Source: Diplolepis rosae
Lineage: Eukaryota; Arthropoda; Insecta; Hymenoptera; Diplolepididae
Length of the DNA: 64,000 nt
NCBI GenBank assembly: GCA_030998225.1
Contig: JAPYXD010000696.1
Span: 868,001 to 932,000 of the forward strand
Direction of reading: 5' to 3'
Part shown: piece by piece, positions 53,666-64,000 of the stretch
Numbering within the stretch: the stretch's first letter is position 1
How the letters are laid out: the number at the start of each line of letters is the position of its first letter
Translations under genes and position numbers: made by a program
The notes under the pieces: generated by a model
The model's input: the letters and a program-made list of their open reading frames with translations, nothing else
Databases searched by the model: none
Told to the model about the DNA's origin: nothing

Positions 53666-54655
53666 TTATGCTTTCCTCAGTGCACCCGTGCTGGGGAGAG
53701 CTTTGGAGTTTTCCCGATGAGCTGTTTGTGATTGGCTATTTGGTCGTATCTTGCAGTCTCGTACTAAATGACCGGGTTTTTTACAATAATTGCAAACTAC
53801 TTCAGTATAATTTGAATTTTGTTGATTATTATTATTTTGTAAAAACCTATATTCATATGGTTTATTTCGATTTTGAGACTGTCCTAAGTTAAAGTTTTGA
53901 TACTGTCCTGGATTCCATTGTCTATTATTATTATTAACATTATTGTTATTATTGTAAAAATTTCTAGGAAAATTATTATTATTGTTGTATCTTTGTTGTA
54001 AAACATTATTATTATTGTTTTTATAATTATTATTTCTATTTTGCAAATTATTATTGTTATTGTTATTAAAATTATAATTTTTATTTCTTAAAAAATTGTT
54101 ATTCGGAAAATTATTGTAATTGTTTCTTGCAAAATTATTATTATTATTACTTCTTTGACCATTGAAATTACTATATCCTTGTTGGTTAGGACGCAAAAAA
54201 TTTTTTTGTTTATTATTAAAAACTGCATCTTGAGCTTTACTTAAATGAAAACATTTTTCAGTTGTGTGACCTGGTTTTTTACAAATTAAACAAATAGTTT
54301 TGTTTTCAAGTGCTACGTTAAATCGGGTTGTTTTATTATTTTTATTATTAGATGATTCGTCACTTTTTGAATAATCCATATTTTTATTTCTTCGTAGTGC
54401 GGAATTTGCAGCTAATCTTCGTTCTATATCAATACTGTCGCTAATAACTTCTTTAAAAGTATCCTTTTCTTCAACACGAATTTCTAACTCAGGACGCAAA
54501 CCACGTATAAAACATTGAATTACGTCTTTTTCAAGGTTTACTTTAAAATTATTATCTACCTGACCATTATTATTGAGCCTGTGAGCATCTTCGATTTTGT
54601 CGGCAATTTCTTTTATCCTAGCAGCATAGGAAAGTACATTTTCTCTTTCCCACAT
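53666..54655 (-). pseudogene. gag: Copy C gag, capsid C-terminus and nucleocapsid
   Basis: 329 residues. The capsid C-terminal part (VIQCFIRGLRPELEIRVEEK, DSIDIERRLAANS) is followed by a first knuckle CLICKKPGHTTEKC, a very Asn-rich region (runs of N with R, F and Y) and a second knuckle CNYCKKPGHLVRDC. The Met at 54655 is internal. The N-terminal capsid present in copy A (PLFDGSNLPLSHFIEG) has been deleted here between about 54680 and 54690, and the 7-kb TIR element then separates this part from the gag start at 62260. Confidence 0.8.
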
Positions 54656-56844
54656 AAATGTATTACCTAATTCTCCCTGTAACTTTTGTCGTCGTGGCTA
54701 TCGTTGTTACCAGAGATGAGTTGGGAGATTGCTAAAGTAATGTATTTGATTTCGAGTGATTTTCCGCAGCGCGCCCTATTGCGAAATGCTCTTGGGAACT
54801 AAAATGAAAAGTTCATGCTACTACTTGAAGGGTAAAACAGAGCTACTGTTTATCACTTTTGCAGCGCCCCCAATTGCGTACAGCTTTTTCGGATCTTTTT
54901 CGAACTAAAATTAAAGGTCCGCGCTGTTATAATAACATGTGGGAGCACACACAATGAAGCGCGTCATGTCAGTGTATCCCCACTAACTTGCTTCGATTTC
55001 ACGCTGTCGGTTGTCGAGTTAAAATCAGAAATTGTATTTTTCTCGACTTCATGCAAAGGAGGCGCGAAATAGACTCAGAATTCAAAATTACGGAATATAA
55101 CATTAAAAAAATTACACTTTTTTCTATATACTTTGAAAAATATTGATCTGAAATAAGTATCTAAAAGATTTTGTGAAATTTTAAGATGATTTAAATACTT
55201 GAAAAATAATTTTTTAATGAAATTTAAAATCAATAAATGCTTAAAGATTCGAAATAAAATATCGATTTCAGCATTTTTTTTTAAATTATGTAGAGAATAT
55301 TTTATAATAAGATATCATTCAAGATGAAATACAAGTTTAAAAAATGAAGGGTTTGAACATTTTTGTAATAGGTAACATCTTTGGCATGAAAATTTCGATA
55401 AATAAATGTAAATGAAGTTTTTGCTGATTTCAGGTAGTTCATCCACAAAAATTAGACTTCAGGCAAAAATAGATAAATTTTTTTCATGAATAGCAATATT
55501 ATGATTGAAGAGATCATTTGGAAGAAAAGAGATTAGTTTCCAAGAAAAAAAATTAAAACATAAAAAAATAATTCATTTAACAAATTTTATTTTTAGCCGG
55601 ACTTGATTTCTTATCGCTTCATACCAAATTTTAGAAAATGATGTGATTCTGTGAAATCACGGATAATTTTTTTAAGAAAAAGGCTTTCTACAACTTAACC
55701 GTTTCCATTTTTTGGAAATTATAATAAATTCTTTAATGGCTAAAAGCATTAAAAATAAAATTTCCAAAACAAAATTCTTGTAAAAAAATTACTGAATTTG
55801 GTAAAAACTTATTCATTTTAGAAATATGGAAACGGCTAGGTTGTATTAGGTCTTTTTCCTGAAAAAACGATTCTTGATTTATTTGAATCACATCATTTTT
55901 TTTTTTAATTTGGTTTGAAGCGATAAGAAAAAAAGTCGGGGTAAAAATAAAATTTGTTAAATTTATTTTTTCTTATGCTTCAAATATTTTTCTTGGAAAT
56001 TAATCTCTTTTCTTTGAAAATGATCTCTTCAATAATAATTTTTCTATTTTTGGAAGCAAAATTATCTTTTCTTACCTAAGACATATGGCAATTTCAATAG
56101 ATGAATGTAAATGAAGTGTTTGCTGATTTAAGAAAATACATAAATTGTATGTGAATTTACACCTCAAACTTTTCTTGATATGAAGCTAAGTCGACAAACG
56201 GTTGCTAAAAAATAAAATACATTGAATACAATTTTTTGGAATTTAACATCTTTTACATGACAATTCGTATGTATACATATATATAAACTACCATCGGAAA
56301 TTACAGATTGACCTGGAGTTTCAACTTTCGTCAAAGTGTTTTATTTTATAGAAAGATATTACAAAAGAAATTTTAATTTAGATTTAGATTTCAAAAGGTT
56401 TTTTCAGTATGTCTTCATAGTGATTTCTTAACCTAATCAAAATATTTTTAGAAATTCTTTTCTGGATTCTATCTTGGGGTTGAACAGAATTCAAAAAAGT
56501 CATGCAATTTTTAAAATATGTAGCTTCTTCAGAAGTTTTTAAAAATCGACGTATATCATATTTTAATAAATTTAGAAATTTTTATCAAAATATTGATAGT
56601 TTGGATTTTTTGAATTCTTCAAATGAATGTAGTACAATCATCATTTGAAATTTGATGATTTTTCATTACCATCTTTGATTCTAGAGCAGAATCTAGCAGA
56701 AAAATTCCAAAAACATCTTAATTAGTTAGAAAAATAATATGCAAACTTACCTTTGAAATGAGACTACAGACTTTTGACAATGTTAATTAATTTTAGAGTT
56801 ATTAATATTATTAAGAAAGATCTAAATTTGATGTCTTCTAGAGT

Positions 56845-56959
56845 CTCATCATATGAGAATTAAGGTTTTGGTTTTATGTGAAAAATAATTTTCGGAATTT
56901 TCGTCAAATCTTTACGTTTTGAAATCCCCTGAGTCAGAAAAAACGGTTTTTTCGAAAGT

Positions 56960-56992
<33 letters not shown>

Positions 56993-57373
56993 CAGTAGTA
57001 ATAGGTCATATACTCGATAACTCTGGATAGAAAAAAATTGTCGGATTGAATTGAGCTTATGCATACATTATCGCAGCTGAAAAAGTAAAGACAAGTTCGT
57101 TAACCAGCTACATCCGACAAAAATTGTCAAAATAGGAGCATTTTTTGTGTTTTTGAAAAAAACTTTATGAAAAAACCAAAACTTTTAAGACTGGTTTCTG
57201 ATAATTCTCGTAAATCTCTACTAATTATCCTGATAATATTTTGCAATTAAAATAAATTTAAGAAAGTTACAGTATATTAAAACTTGAAAAAAGTCAATAT
57301 CCATTTTCCAGTTAAATTATACGAGATACGAATAAAAGTTATGATAAAAAATGGTTTACTACATAAAGATCTA
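56845..57373 (+). repeat. Dispersed AT-rich repeat, left half, with (TCTG)n
   Basis: It matches 9615-10140 and 35985-36540. It opens with atatgagaattaaggttttg, carries (TCTG)n at 56959-56987 and 'acaagttcgttaaccagcta'. It stops at ataaagatctacaa, which is repeated at 58791, where the right half resumes. About 1.4 kb has therefore been inserted with a duplication of about 13 bp. Confidence 0.55.
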
Positions 57374-57880
57374 CAACAGTAATAACTGTAAAGTGACATG
57401 TTTGATGACATGTCTGCTATTATATTGACCCAAAATTCACAGAATTTTTGTTAATTTCTCATTTTTTTGGCATTGGGTCAGCCTCTTTTTATTTTCTTCT
57501 ATTAATATTATCAATGCTACCTACGATAAAAAACGCAAAAAAAGAGAGAAGGCAAACGTTTCGGCCGCATATGGGGGCCCTCTTCAGTGCCATAAATTAA
57601 AAGATTAATTCAAAATTTTCGTAAAAGATAAAAATGTAGAAGATAGTTAAAATAAGGATAATAATGAAACTCAAAATCTTATCTCATTGCTTGCAATTCA
57701 AAATGAAGAAGTCCAGTAAGCAACAACACGAATTGGAAAAAATATGTAGAATTCACTGTATATAGAAAACCGGATAAAATGAACGAAAAACTTAGAAATT
57801 TGTAAACAACAGGCTAGAATTTTTGTTTGTTTTTTTCCCTTTATAAAGAACGGATGACCATTTCTTCGACCGTTATATTA
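57374..57880. other. Inserted stretch with a 'gaaacgtttgcc' module
   Basis: This is shared with 36541-36796. On the minus strand it contains ctgaagagggccc...gcggccgaaacgtttgcc (about 57545-57595), similar to modules seen in the untranslated ends of Penelope-like elements. No reverse transcriptase is present. From about 57650 to 57880 nothing is recognised. Confidence 0.35.
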
Positions 57881-58794
57881 TTATATCATATATAGGTTTG
57901 GTTTCGTCGGTCTTAGGGTCAATAAAACAACATTAAAGAAAAATTATTGAATCAATTTATATCAATAAAAATATTATTTCAATAAATTGTAAGGCTGAAA
58001 TTATGAATATTAATCGAATTTGCCATGGCATTATTTAACATATGATTTTCAAGTTTGTATTCTCAAGCTTTAGCACGCTTTTCATTCACGGAGAAACTTT
58101 TTATATCAATTTTTACTATAGTATTTTTCAATTTAGGGAAAGACGTATCACTTTGAGGATTTTTTGTTAGTAAAAATACTAAACTTTATTATAATGATAT
58201 GAAACTTCAGCATAGTCCATAGCAAATTTTACTATAGTTTATACTAAAGTTTCATATCATTATTATAAAGTTTAGTATTTTTACTAACAAAAATTCCCAA
58301 AGTCATAAGTTTTTCCCTAAATTGAAAAATACTATAGTAAAAATTGATATAAAAAGTTTCTCCGTGTTGGTGAATTTAATTCAATTTATCGTATCTTCGT
58401 CTCTCTATCCTAAAGTTTGCGTTGCTTCATCGGATTGTACACACCGTATTATAATGTAATTTAAAATTATTGAAGCCCTCAATCTTTGAGGCTTTAATTT
58501 TAATAACATTTTCAAGAATAAGACTGAATCTTCATGTGTGTTTTCGTTTTTTTGTAATTTATGTAAGTACTTATTTATTATATCAACACAACATATAAAA
58601 TAGTTCTCTTTGGAAAAAGAATTTTGATGGTAAATTGATTTGTTCAATTTTTAGTGACATATATATTCCTTGAAAAAGACCCGCAGTGAGGTTGAAACAT
58701 AGGAGAATTTTTGACCAAATATAATGAAGGAGTTTTTTATAGAATGTTGTTTTATTGACCGCAAGACCGACGAAACCAAACCTATATGATATAA
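57881..58794. mobile_element. 0.9-kb TIR element with a central palindrome
   Basis: Ends of about 45 bp are inverted copies: ataggtttggtttcgtcggt near 57893, and its reverse complement ending near 58785. Inside, 58085-58366 is a near-perfect palindrome (arms about 128 bp, acggagaaactttttatatc at the outside). The 80-codon minus-strand frame at 58405-58647 has no recognised domain. It is inserted within the larger TIR element. Confidence 0.6.
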
Positions 58795-59424
58795 AGATCT
58801 ACAAGTTTGAACTGCAACATTTTTTCATAAGATGTATATTTTTCTTTTTAATTAAAAAAAAAATACCATTGAAAATCCGAAATTCAATTTTTTAACTAAA
58901 ATATGTGAAATACGAAAAAAACGTAAGAATGGAAAATTGTTCGTTTCAATAATATATACAAATATTTTCAGATATAGTTTCTAATAAAACGTATATTTTT
59001 CATTATAATTTTAAAAAATACGATTAAAATTCAAAAATTTCATTATTTGAACAAAATATGTAACATACGAAAAAAACGTTAAGCTAGAAAATTATTTGCC
59101 TAAATGAGGTCTACAAATTCTCAGTAGGACATTTTTTGGCAAGATATATATTTCATGTTTTGGTTTTAAAAAATACAATATTGAAAATAAAAAATTCCAT
59201 TTTTGAACCAAAATATGTGTGATACAAAATAAGCGATAATACAAAAATTCGTTTTCTCTAAAAGAGTCTATGAATTCTCCTCCTTTTTTAAATATTTGGA
59301 AGAAAATAGATTTTCTGTAATCTTGTAAATTATTAGAAAGTTACAGAAATGTATACAGAAAATCGAGCGCGAAGCGCAAGTTTCATGATAAGAATGTGTT
59401 CTTTAAGGCTGATAGAGCTTTAAG
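58794..59424 (+). repeat. Dispersed AT-rich repeat, right half
   Basis: This continues the repeat broken at 57373. Blocks match 10125-10735 and 1160-1430. It ends with gagcgcgaagcgcaagtttc and ttctttaaggctgatagagc. There is no coding frame. Confidence 0.55.
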
Positions 59425-60689
59425 TAAATTGAATTTCTTTTTTCATTTGAAATCAAAAACAAATTTAGTAACTTTGAGAAAATGTAATTCACATCGATAA
59501 TATTATAAAATTGACTTGAACTTAAGTATCAAATTACAAGTAATAAATTTAAATAATAATGAAACAGGACTTATATCGACCCTTAGTATTAATATTCAAA
59601 TATTGTTCATGTTCTTAGTTGGCTTTACGGTCCGAAGAATATAAGACCGAGTGCGACGAACGAATCGCGCGCCCCAGGCGCGCTCAAACTTGCAAGCGAA
59701 GCGCGCCATGAGAATGTGCCCACGAAGCGGGCAGATTTTTTGTAGTATATTTTTACAAAATTGATATTATGCTCTTAACTTGGGATTATTAGAAGCAAAA
59801 CTGTGTTAACTTTTATTTTAGCATCATGAAAAAATGTTAACCTTTTATTATAAAAATTAAGTTACTTTAACAATAGCTTAAATAACATATGAACCTCTAA
59901 TTTCCGATGGAAGTGTCTGTGTAAAGAAAGGTTTTAAATATTACAAAAAAAGCATAAATTGTATTTGAATTCGCATGCGATCTTGCACTTTGAGATTTAT
60001 TCGGTGTGAAGTAAATTCGACAAATCATTACTATAAAGTAAAATACTTGAAAAAACATTTTCAAAATATTTAATATTTTTACACGAATGTACATACAGTC
60101 GACCGGCAATCGAAATACCCGGGCTTGAAACCCGGTGCATTCGAAAACGTCTTTTTTCCACAGAAAGATTTTAAATTCTTTAAACTTAAGTATGTAACTA
60201 TAAACGTATTAATATGTTTAATGTTTTTAAATTATTCAATGTTTTATTAAAAGAATTAAAATAGTAAATTGTAATGACCCTTGATTTAATTTATAATAGA
60301 CTTCTTCATTTACGGACCCTAAAGCCAATGCAATTTATTAAAACATTTTGAATTCAAAATAATACTGAATGTTTGAGTATAAAAGGTTTAAATATTTGAA
60401 AAATACATAAATTATATCAAAATTAGCACACGAAATCGTACACTAACTTTAATTTGGTATGAAGTAAAATTGAAAATAAATCCTTTAGAATAAAACATTT
60501 TGAAAAAAACTTTCAGAATACATAACATATTATAAATGAAAATTTCAATATATAAGTATAAATAAAAGGTTTGATTATTCAAAAGTAAAATATATTATAT
60601 CTAATATTTTATCGAACAGCACACTTTAAGATTTCATTGGTATGGGGATACACATTTTTAAAATTACACGACTTTTTGTAACATGTTCA
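59425..60689. other. Interior of the 7-kb TIR element without a gene
   Basis: AT-rich, with one GC-richer patch at about 59635-59735 containing another gcgaagcgcgccatgagaat motif. No gene or RNA is seen. The 70-codon frame at 59897-60109 shows no domain. Confidence 0.4.
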
Positions 60690-61743
60690 ACCCCAGCATA
60701 TAGAATCCAGAAAAGACTTTCTAAAAATATTTTAATTAGGTATACATATACATACTTATATACATACTTATTAATTTCCTTCAAAGAGATCTAAATTAAA
60801 ATTTCTTTTGTAATATCTTTCTATAAAATAAATCACTTTAACGAAAGTTGAAACTCCAGGTCAACCTCTGTAATTTCCGATGGTAGTTTATATATATATA
60901 CAAATTGTCATGTAGAAGATGTAAATTCCAAAAAATGTTATAGTTACAAAGCTTCAAAATTTTGTAATTAAAATTTTAATATAAAACTTTAAGCATTTAT
61001 TGACCTTGAATTCCATTGGAAAATTTGTTGTTTACTGTTCAAATCTTCCTCCGATTTCAGAAGAACAGACAAATTAAAAATTACAAAATATTTCATTAAA
61101 AAAATTGAACTCGAACTTGAATTTTATGTTTATCTCTTCTTAATAGAAAATATCTCTCTAACTAAAAAGTTTTTAAATGCACAAAATTGATAAGAAGTAT
61201 GGAAATTTGAATAGGAAAATATATATTGATTCAAATTTGGAACATTTATTGGCATCAAATTTTACTGAAAGTTTATTTTTGAAGTGTTTAAATGCTTATA
61301 AAATTTTACACGATATTTCAGATTTTTATTTTAGGCAGATTTTTTCCAAAATATCTGAAAAAAAGTGTTGTCTCTTAAATAACATATTTCGTAAATTTGA
61401 AATTGTCGTCTGCTTCGCGCCTCTTTTGCACGGTTTCGACAGAAATACACAATTCTCAATTCCGACTCGATAACCGAAATACCGAAAGCGTGAAATCTTA
61501 AAATAGCATTGCATGAAGGAAGCGAGGAGAATAAGGAGAAGTGGGACGTGTCGTTCTCGCGTGCAAGAGCGACGAGGAAGAAACAAGGGCACCGCGCGCC
61601 GCTGCCCCTCCATAGAAATTCTGATGGTAAATCATTTCTGGATTTTCTAACTTTCATTATTTACCGACGCGCAAAGTACACCTTTTGCGCAACGCGTTCA
61701 GAGGGCGCGTTTATCAGCCCACTTTTGTGAAATTCTCTTATTC
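60690..61743. other. Right subterminal region of the 7-kb TIR element
   Basis: About 60690-60960 is the reverse complement of 56220-56500 (for example ctccaggtcaacctctgtaa against the reverse of gacctggagtttc). 61380-61740 is GC-richer, with overlapping open frames on both strands but no recognisable domain. No transposase is found. Confidence 0.45.
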
Positions 61744-61775
61744 CATTACTTTAGCAATCTCCCAACTCATCTCTG

Positions 61776-62260
61776 TTGTTACTAATTATAGATTCGCGTG
61801 CCAATGAGGTTTCCAATCTTTCTTTCAAAGTTTTATTATCTACTGTTATTACTGTTGAGCTTAGCAAATTGAATTCGTCAAAATAAGATAATTCATTCGT
61901 TAGAGTTTGATCTTGATTACTGGATCCTGTTACAATGCTTAAATCTGGACAGAAACTTGAATGAAACCCGCTAGTTTTTTCTGAATTTTCACGTGATATA
62001 TTTTGACTATTAATTAGAGTCTTGTCTAAACTTGAATCATCTAACTTAAGAGTGTTATCTAATTCTTGTTCTGTAGGGATTGGATCAGGGATATTTTGGC
62101 ATTTATTATCAGTTGAATATTCTCTATTTCTAATTGGTTTTATTTTTAAATTACCCTTTTGATTCAAATCTACTATTTTTGCAAGCTGACTATCTTGTTT
62201 AGCTTGACTACGTGTTATAACTTTCGGGGTAGATTCTAAAGGGATATTTGGTTTTGACAT
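61776..62260 (-). pseudogene. gag: Copy C gag, N-terminal part
   Basis: The frame starts at Met 62260 (MSKPNIPLESTPKV) and runs about 160 residues of charged, Ser/Asn-rich sequence with no zinc knuckle, ending at the TIR element junction. Homologous sequence in copy A precedes the capsid, so this is the pre-capsid region of gag. The last few codons of the open frame (61775-61751) lie in the inserted element's terminal repeat and are not native. Confidence 0.7.
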
Positions 62261-63140
62261 TGAGTCATTATAAATTTACAATATTTTGTATTGAGCGTTG
62301 ATTGTTTATTGTTATTTTAAATTATTCAACTGCTTATAACAATAAAAAAAACTATATATAAAATTTGTTTTTTAAGAAAAATAAAATGAGATTAGTAAAA
62401 TTTATTTTTAATTTGTTTATTTATTTTTAATAACAATATAATTTGAAATGAAATTTGTATTTCGTCATTTGAAAATAAAATAATGATATAAAAATATAAT
62501 TATTTCAAATATTCAAATTAAATAAATAATCGCTCAATTGTTTGTAAATTTATAATTTTTAATAATAAATTTCTTAAAATAATAAAATATTTTTCTTTAC
62601 CAACTGCATGTGCCCTTTATGTAAAATCAAAATAATTTATTTTATTTATTTATAAATTGTTTATAACAATTAAACAAATTTGTTTATAACAATGATCATT
62701 CGAAATATTCATAAATTATTTTTATTATATTGGAAAAGGTAACTTAAGTGCAAATCTTTGGACAAAAATTTTTTTTTGCAAATAAAAATATTCTGTTTTT
62801 TATGTTTGTTTTAACTTAAATCAAAACTTGGTTAACAAATTAGAATATCTTTTTAAATAAGATAAGTTACTTAATCACTTAGGTTAGCCTCAAGGTCAGA
62901 TCCCTGCGTGATTTTTCAAACTTATTTTATTTTTAAACAATTTATATAAATTATAAAATTTCAAAGAAATGATTTGATTATTAAATCATTAAGGTTAGCC
63001 TCAAGGTCAAATCCCTTTGTGATCTAACAAATCTATTTTATTGAAATTTTAAGTTTTAAAGTTGAAATAATATTTCATAATCATTTATTTATTTATTTAT
63101 TATTAAGAACCAATGTGTTCAATTTCAATTGACTTGTGTT
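62261..63140 (-). other. Copy C 5' leader
   Basis: AT-rich untranslated leader between primer site and gag. It contains two diverged copies of a word (ttagcctcaaggtcagatcc at 62884 and ttagcctcaaggtcaaatcc at 62995) about 111 bp apart; both are also present in the copy A leader. A role in packaging is possible but not shown. Confidence 0.6.
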
Positions 63141-63157
63141 TCCCGGCCGATGCACCA
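63141..63157 (-). other. Primer-binding site, tRNA-Gly type
   Basis: Plus-strand tcccggccgatgcacca equals the 3' end of animal tRNA-Gly(GCC) including CCA (17 of 17 bases by recall). It lies 14 bp inside the 5' LTR. The same site occurs at 39569-39585. It indicates tRNA-Gly priming of minus-strand DNA. Confidence 0.7.
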
Positions 63158-63171
63158 GAAAAAAGGAAGTA

Positions 63172-63925
63172 TGTTACGTCACAAGTACGTAAATACTTAC
63201 CTTGATCGAAGATTCCTCGTTTTAAGTTAGGATCGAATGATCCTCGCTTAGGGATGAGGATAAGTCAATGAAAAGACACAATGATTATCAAATAATAAAA
63301 ATTGAATTTATTAAAATAATTATAAATTGAAAATATTAAATTGCCGATACAATTGATTTATAATTGGAGGCACAGGCTGGTTGGTTGGAAAGAGACAGAA
63401 CATATATATAGAGAGAGAGAAGAGTTCGGTACCTTTATGATTTCCCTTTGTTTCCTTAAATATTCCTCACAGGTATGACTGCGATGCGATTCCCACAGGT
63501 GTGACTGCGAAGGAGTGAATATCCACAGGTGTGATAAGGACACAACAACTATTCACTCTTTTTGGCACTGAGTCTAAGATCCTTTCAAGGATTGAAAAAC
63601 GGACCACGGTAAATTTATGACTCTCGGGTCTTTACACTGTCAAACTGCACGGTATAATTGTCTCACGCTGAGAATCCCTTTTAGTTTTTTAGAAAATCCC
63701 GCACTTAAATACTGCTCACAAGACTAGTTTTCCCTTGGCGGTGTGTCCTTTTTATATTATATTTTTTGGTGACGTCACGCGTTGCGCAGTCTCCCGCTGC
63801 GTGTGACGTAGTTATACCTCTCTTTTCAATAGGTGGTTTTCTCTCTCTTTTAGTAATTTCCCCAGATTTCTCTCTAGACCTAGCCTGTGCCTATAGTACA
63901 TTCGAATGCGTCGCGGGACGTGACA
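63172..63925 (-). repeat. Copy C 5' LTR, complete
   Basis: 754 bp. On the plus strand it runs from tgttacgtcaca to cgggacgtgaca, giving TG...CA ends. It contains three diverged copies of a 'cccacaggtgtgactgcgaa' word (63460-63540). Read on the minus strand, the promoter-like region near 63748-63777 precedes most of the LTR, so U3 is at the high-coordinate end. Short frames within it (for example 63543-63358) also occur in the 3' LTR and are not genes. Confidence 0.9.
63748..63777 (-). promoter_or_regulatory. LTR promoter: CRE-like site and TATA box
   Basis: On the minus strand tgacgtca (63770-63777), a CREB/ATF-type palindrome, is followed by tataatataaaaagg (TATA box, 63748-63762). A second half-site, tgacgta, lies at 63804-63810. 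Copy A conserves the arrangement (21951-21990). Transcription would start about 25-30 bp further on, near 63720. Confidence 0.5.
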
Positions 63926-63929
63926 TATT

Positions 63930-64000
63930 TATGCAAAATAACAAAAAATACGTTCTTTAATCATTTTTTTACCAAAACAGTATTTGGTACATGATTTTCA
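63930..64000. other. Right flank of copy C
   Basis: AT-rich sequence after the target duplication. Too short to assign. Confidence 0.5.

Larger units (their letters stand above)
54711..61775. mobile_element. 7-kb TIR element (hAT-like ends) inserted in gag
   Basis: The terminal inverted repeats of 32 bp are identical by eye (cagagatgagttgggagatt... at 54711, its complement ending at 61775). Ttgttac is present on both sides (54704-54710, 61776-61782). Ends beginning CAGAG and a duplication near 8 bp resemble hAT transposons. No transposase frame exists inside. The interior holds other repeats and a partial inverted duplication: 56220-56500 reappears reversed at about 60690-60960. A second copy starts at 33834. 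Confidence 0.8.
45721..63925 (-). mobile_element. Gypsy family, copy C: env-bearing LTR retrotransposon
   Basis: LTRs at both ends (63172-63925 and 45721-46163) are flanked by a 4-bp duplication tatt (45717-45720 and 63926-63929). Between them on the minus strand lie a primer-binding site, gag (split), pol, a CARD-like ORF and env. Without the 7065-bp TIR element in gag, the element is about 11.1 kb. The 443 bp common to both LTRs differ at one base by eye, so the insertion is young. It is defective through the gag split, a gag deletion and the lost half of the 3' LTR. Confidence 0.9.

Noticed and set aside
53644..53892. Plus-strand 82-codon frame over gag, also present at 19648-19902
   Set aside because: It lies opposite gag in both copies and is a by-product of shared sequence; no independent support.
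1..64000. CRISPR arrays, prokaryotic operons, tRNA or rRNA genes
   Set aside because: Looked for and not found; the tRNA-like words at 39569, 63141 and 33628 are retroelement primer-binding sites, not tRNA genes.

Overview
The window looks like gene-poor, AT-rich nuclear DNA of an arthropod, most likely an insect. The basis is an R1-type non-LTR retrotransposon, mariner elements, Ty3/Gypsy (errantivirus-like) elements with envelope genes, and primer-binding sites matching animal tRNA-Gly and tRNA-Trp. No host housekeeping gene, tRNA, rRNA, CRISPR or prokaryotic operon could be supported. A species cannot be named from the sequence.

Layout. 1-5.5 kb: repeat debris, + strand Gypsy gag/RT/RNase H remnants, and a mariner inserted beside the tail of an older mariner. 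6.06-9.6 kb: one decayed R1-like element on the minus strand. 9.6-13.8 kb: a dispersed AT-rich repeat, unassigned DNA and a 0.9-kb foldback. 13.8-22.1 kb: decayed copy A of a Gypsy family, broken by a mariner, two hairpin-type insertions and frameshifts. 22.2-29.1 kb: LTR relatives, a degraded two-exon acidic-protein gene with a TATA box, GC-rich tandem and inverted repeats, and remnants of another Gypsy element (gag and F-type envelope). 29.2-39.8 kb: copy D of the same Gypsy family, itself interrupted by a mariner fragment, a gag-only LTR element with a 4-bp target duplication, a TIR element (copy B) and a foldback. 39.8-45.7 kb: a TTAA-flanked foldback, two more LTR relatives and unassigned DNA. 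45.7-63.9 kb: the best preserved element, copy C, on the minus strand.

Copy C is bounded by LTRs and a 4-bp target duplication (tatt). It has a tRNA-Gly primer site, split gag, an uninterrupted 1589-aa pol, a small CARD-like ORF, and a 669-aa envelope ORF resembling chuvirid/mononegaviral glycoproteins. Copy D shows what copy C lost at its 3' end: the env cytoplasmic-tail reading frame runs into a double-stranded-RNA-binding-domain (dsRBD)-like sequence. The pol also carries an exceptional linker of about 500 residues with two AT-hooks and an acidic repeat between RNase H and integrase. The family therefore seems to combine normal retroelement functions with an envelope, a death-fold module and a dsRNA-binding module. 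This is the most interesting system in the window. The functions of the extra modules are inferred from sequence pattern only.

Copy C itself appears defective: a 7-kb TIR element splits gag, part of gag is deleted, and the 3' LTR has lost its promoter-bearing half together with the env tail. The 443 bp shared by its two LTRs differ at one base by eye, so the insertion seems recent.
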